Source of the DNA: Devosia litorisediminis | Lineage (GTDB): Bacteria > Pseudomonadota > Alphaproteobacteria > Rhizobiales > Devosiaceae | Direction: 5' to 3' | Length of the DNA: 64,000 nt | Assembly: GCF_018334155.1 (NCBI RefSeq) | Contig: NZ_JAGXTP010000001.1 | Location: forward strand, 1,240,001 to 1,304,000 | Shown: one piece after another, positions 62,836 through 64,000 of the stretch | Layout: each line of letters opens with the position of its first letter | How positions within the stretch are numbered: the stretch's first letter is position 1 | Made by a program: the position numbers and the translations under genes | Notes under the pieces: model-generated | The model's database searches: none | Seen by the model: the letters and a program-made list of their open reading frames with translations, nothing else | What the model was told of the DNA's origin: nothing

Positions 62836-63633
62836 TTAGTCCCGCACGGCTGCGTAAGCGTGCCAGGTGGCATGGCCCAGCAGTGGGAAGATGATGATCA
62901 AGCCAATCAGGGCGGTGCCAAGGCCAATGGCCGTCAGCGCGAGCACGATTGCGCCCCACAGCAGCGCTGCAGGCAGGTTGTTCCAGACAAAGGACATGGA
63001 CAGGCCCATCGCCGAGAAAGCGTCCAGACGCCGGTCCAGCATCATGGGGATGGAAAAGGCGCTGATCGCAAATGCAAAGGCAGCAAACAGGCCGCCGATT
63101 GCCGTACCGACCAGCAGCATGGCAATGCCGGTAGGGGTGGTGAACAGCGTGTTGATAATCTGGTCAAAGCCGGGGAACGGGCGCACGCCGAAAAACAGGG
63201 CATAGAGGAGCACTGCGGCGCGCACCCAGATCAACATCAGCATGAGCAAAATAGTGCCGACATAGAGCAGGTGCGTTCCGCCACCGCGGCGGGGGAAGAC
63301 CATTGCCCAGAAGGAGACCTTTTCGCCGGCTTCAATACGGCGGCTCTTTTCATAGAGTCCTGTCGCGAGCAGTGGCCCGACCACGAGAAATCCAGCCAGG
63401 GCAGGAAACAGGATCTGGGCCCAGCCAAAGTTGACCATGGCGCCAATCACCAGCAGGGAGAGCAGCGCGATACCAAGGCCATAGAGTAGGCTGGGAAGGG
63501 GATGTGTCCACAGATCACGCCAGCCCAGAGAGAGCCATTTAAGGGCGTCGGTCGCGGGTAGATGGCGATTATGATCGACGGCCTTGGGCAGCGCCGGGAC
63601 GGTATCGGGAATGGGGAGCAGTGTCTTGGCCAT
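62836..63633 (-). CDS. DUF2189 membrane protein
   Basis: 265 residues with about six hydrophobic helices in an inner-membrane layout. The opening VDHNRHLPATDALKWLSLGW and the helices WTHPLPSLLYGLGIALLSLL and GLYEKSRRIEAGEKVSFW are typical of DUF2189 (function unknown). These proteins are frequent neighbours of cytochrome oxidase genes in alphaproteobacteria. Here it occupies the spot where ccoG and ccoH usually lie. Four bases separate it from ccoI. Confidence 0.88.
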   Translation of the reverse strand: MAKTLLPIPDTVPALPKAVDHNRHLPATDALKWLSLGWRDLWTHPLPSLLYGLGIALLSLLVIGAMVNFGWAQILFPALAGFLVVGPLLATGLYEKSRRIEAGEKVSFWAMVFPRRGGGTHLLYVGTILLMLMLIWVRAAVLLYALFFGVRPFPGFDQIINTLFTTPTGIAMLLVGTAIGGLFAAFAFAISAFSIPMMLDRRLDAFSAMGLSMSFVWNNLPAALLWGAIVLALTAIGLGTALIGLIIIFPLLGHATWHAYAAVRD

Positions 63634-63657
63634 GATGCGATCCGATTATTGGCTGTC

Positions 63658-63870
63658 TCAGCAAGCTGACTTGGCGGCGCGATAAGTGCCGTTTTCACCA
63701 GCGTCCTGAAGATGGGTGATGCAGTCGGGCTGCGAGGAAAAAGCCACGTAGACCAGGTGCGCATTGGCGGCCAGCAGGACGCCGATGAGCACAAGGGCCA
63801 CGGCCACCATCATGCGGCGAGTGCCGCGCGCACAAGTGTCGACGCCCTTTAGGTGACCGGGCACAGTCAT
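63658..63870 (-). CDS. Small membrane protein in the cco operon
   Basis: 70 residues with a basic leader (KGVDTCARGTRRMM), one membrane helix (VAVALVLIGVLLAANAHLVY) and a short outer tail with two cysteines (PDCITHL and the last residue). Its ATG overlaps the ccoP stop as ATGA, so it is certainly co-translated with it. No family known to me; the location suggests a role in cbb3 oxidase assembly or stability. Confidence 0.8.
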   Translation of the reverse strand: MTVPGHLKGVDTCARGTRRMMVAVALVLIGVLLAANAHLVYVAFSSQPDCITHLQDAGENGTYRAAKSAC

Positions 63871-64000
63871 TGCGCGTTGGCCCGCAGATCAAGGACATAA
63901 AGCGTCAGCAGCTTGATGTCGGCGGGCGTCAGGCGCCCCTCCCAGGATGGCATGACGCCTGCGCGGCCGGCAAAGACCGAGTGGCGGATGGCAGCGCGGT
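63867..64000 (-). CDS. ccoP: cbb3-type cytochrome c oxidase subunit III (CcoP), C-terminal end
   Basis: Partial: only the last 43 residues lie in the window. RAGVMPSWEGRLTPADIKLL and TLYVLDLR form the end of the second cytochrome c domain, with the Met axial-ligand region (GVMPSW). The stop overlaps the next ATG. The remaining cco genes should lie beyond base 64000. Confidence 0.88.
   Translation of the reverse strand, partial: RAAIRHSVFAGRAGVMPSWEGRLTPADIKLLTLYVLDLRANAQ

Overview
The window looks like a chromosomal segment of an alphaproteobacterium of the order Hyphomicrobiales, most like the Devosia group. This rests on protein character, GC-rich coding sequence, the clpP-clpX...lon-hup-tRNA backbone, an alphaproteobacterial-type RpoH promoter in front of lon, cbb3 oxidase assembly genes and a rhizobial-type glycerol ABC importer. 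I had no database search, so the genus is an inference.

Layout. (1) 1-10550, protein quality control core: clpP (partial), clpX, two divergent citrate-synthase-family genes (one with an N-terminal helix-turn-helix), arginase, lon, a TetA-like MFS exporter, HU, tRNA-Val and tRNA-Asp. (2) 10941-12791: membrane protein and divergent AraC regulator. (3) 13011-21369, a probable quinate/shikimate (or quinate-ester) catabolic island: DUF3237 protein, HSL-type esterase, TetR regulator, quinate/shikimate dehydrogenase, a three-gene TRAP importer and a dehydroshikimate dehydratase fused to an HPPD-like domain. Two copies of an 18-bp palindrome tie the esterase operon and the dehydrogenase/TRAP operon to the TetR protein. 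(4) 21530-24750: marR-emrA-emrB drug efflux operon. (5) 25264-34601, signalling and envelope island: HWE kinase with receiver protein, several exported proteins of unknown function, a periplasmic ClpP-fold protein with Ser and His in place, and a LuxR-type regulator with a polytopic kinase whose periplasmic N-terminus looks PDZ-like. (6) 34898-37850: oxidoreductase, Fsr-like MFS, Rnk/GreA-like protein. (7) 38186-50163, inositol island: iolD-iolC-iolB-aldolase facing an operon of two dehydrogenases and an IolE-like isomerase, then a LacI regulator and a ribose/inositol-type ABC importer. Matching 16-bp LacI operators sit at both divergent promoters. (8) 50396-57000: glpSTPQ-DUF2160-glpV glycerol importer, preceded by a possible glpD remnant and three phased direct repeats. 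(9) 57224-60358: MacA/MacB-type exporter. (10) 60409-64000, minus strand: end of ccoP, a 70-residue membrane protein, a DUF2189 protein, ccoI and the short ccoS.

How it works together: imported quinate or shikimate would be oxidised and dehydrated to protocatechuate. Imported inositol would be converted to DHAP and malonate semialdehyde. Glycerol is imported for the glp pathway. Each block carries its own regulator or operator.

Most worth a second look: the PDZ-like kinase beside a periplasmic ClpP-fold protein; complementary loss of ATPase motifs between the two glycerol-importer ATPases; the two operator pairs; two candidate non-standard start codons (ATC, CTG) in neighbouring genes; and the possible glpD remnant. 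No CRISPR array, insertion sequence, prophage or rRNA was seen.
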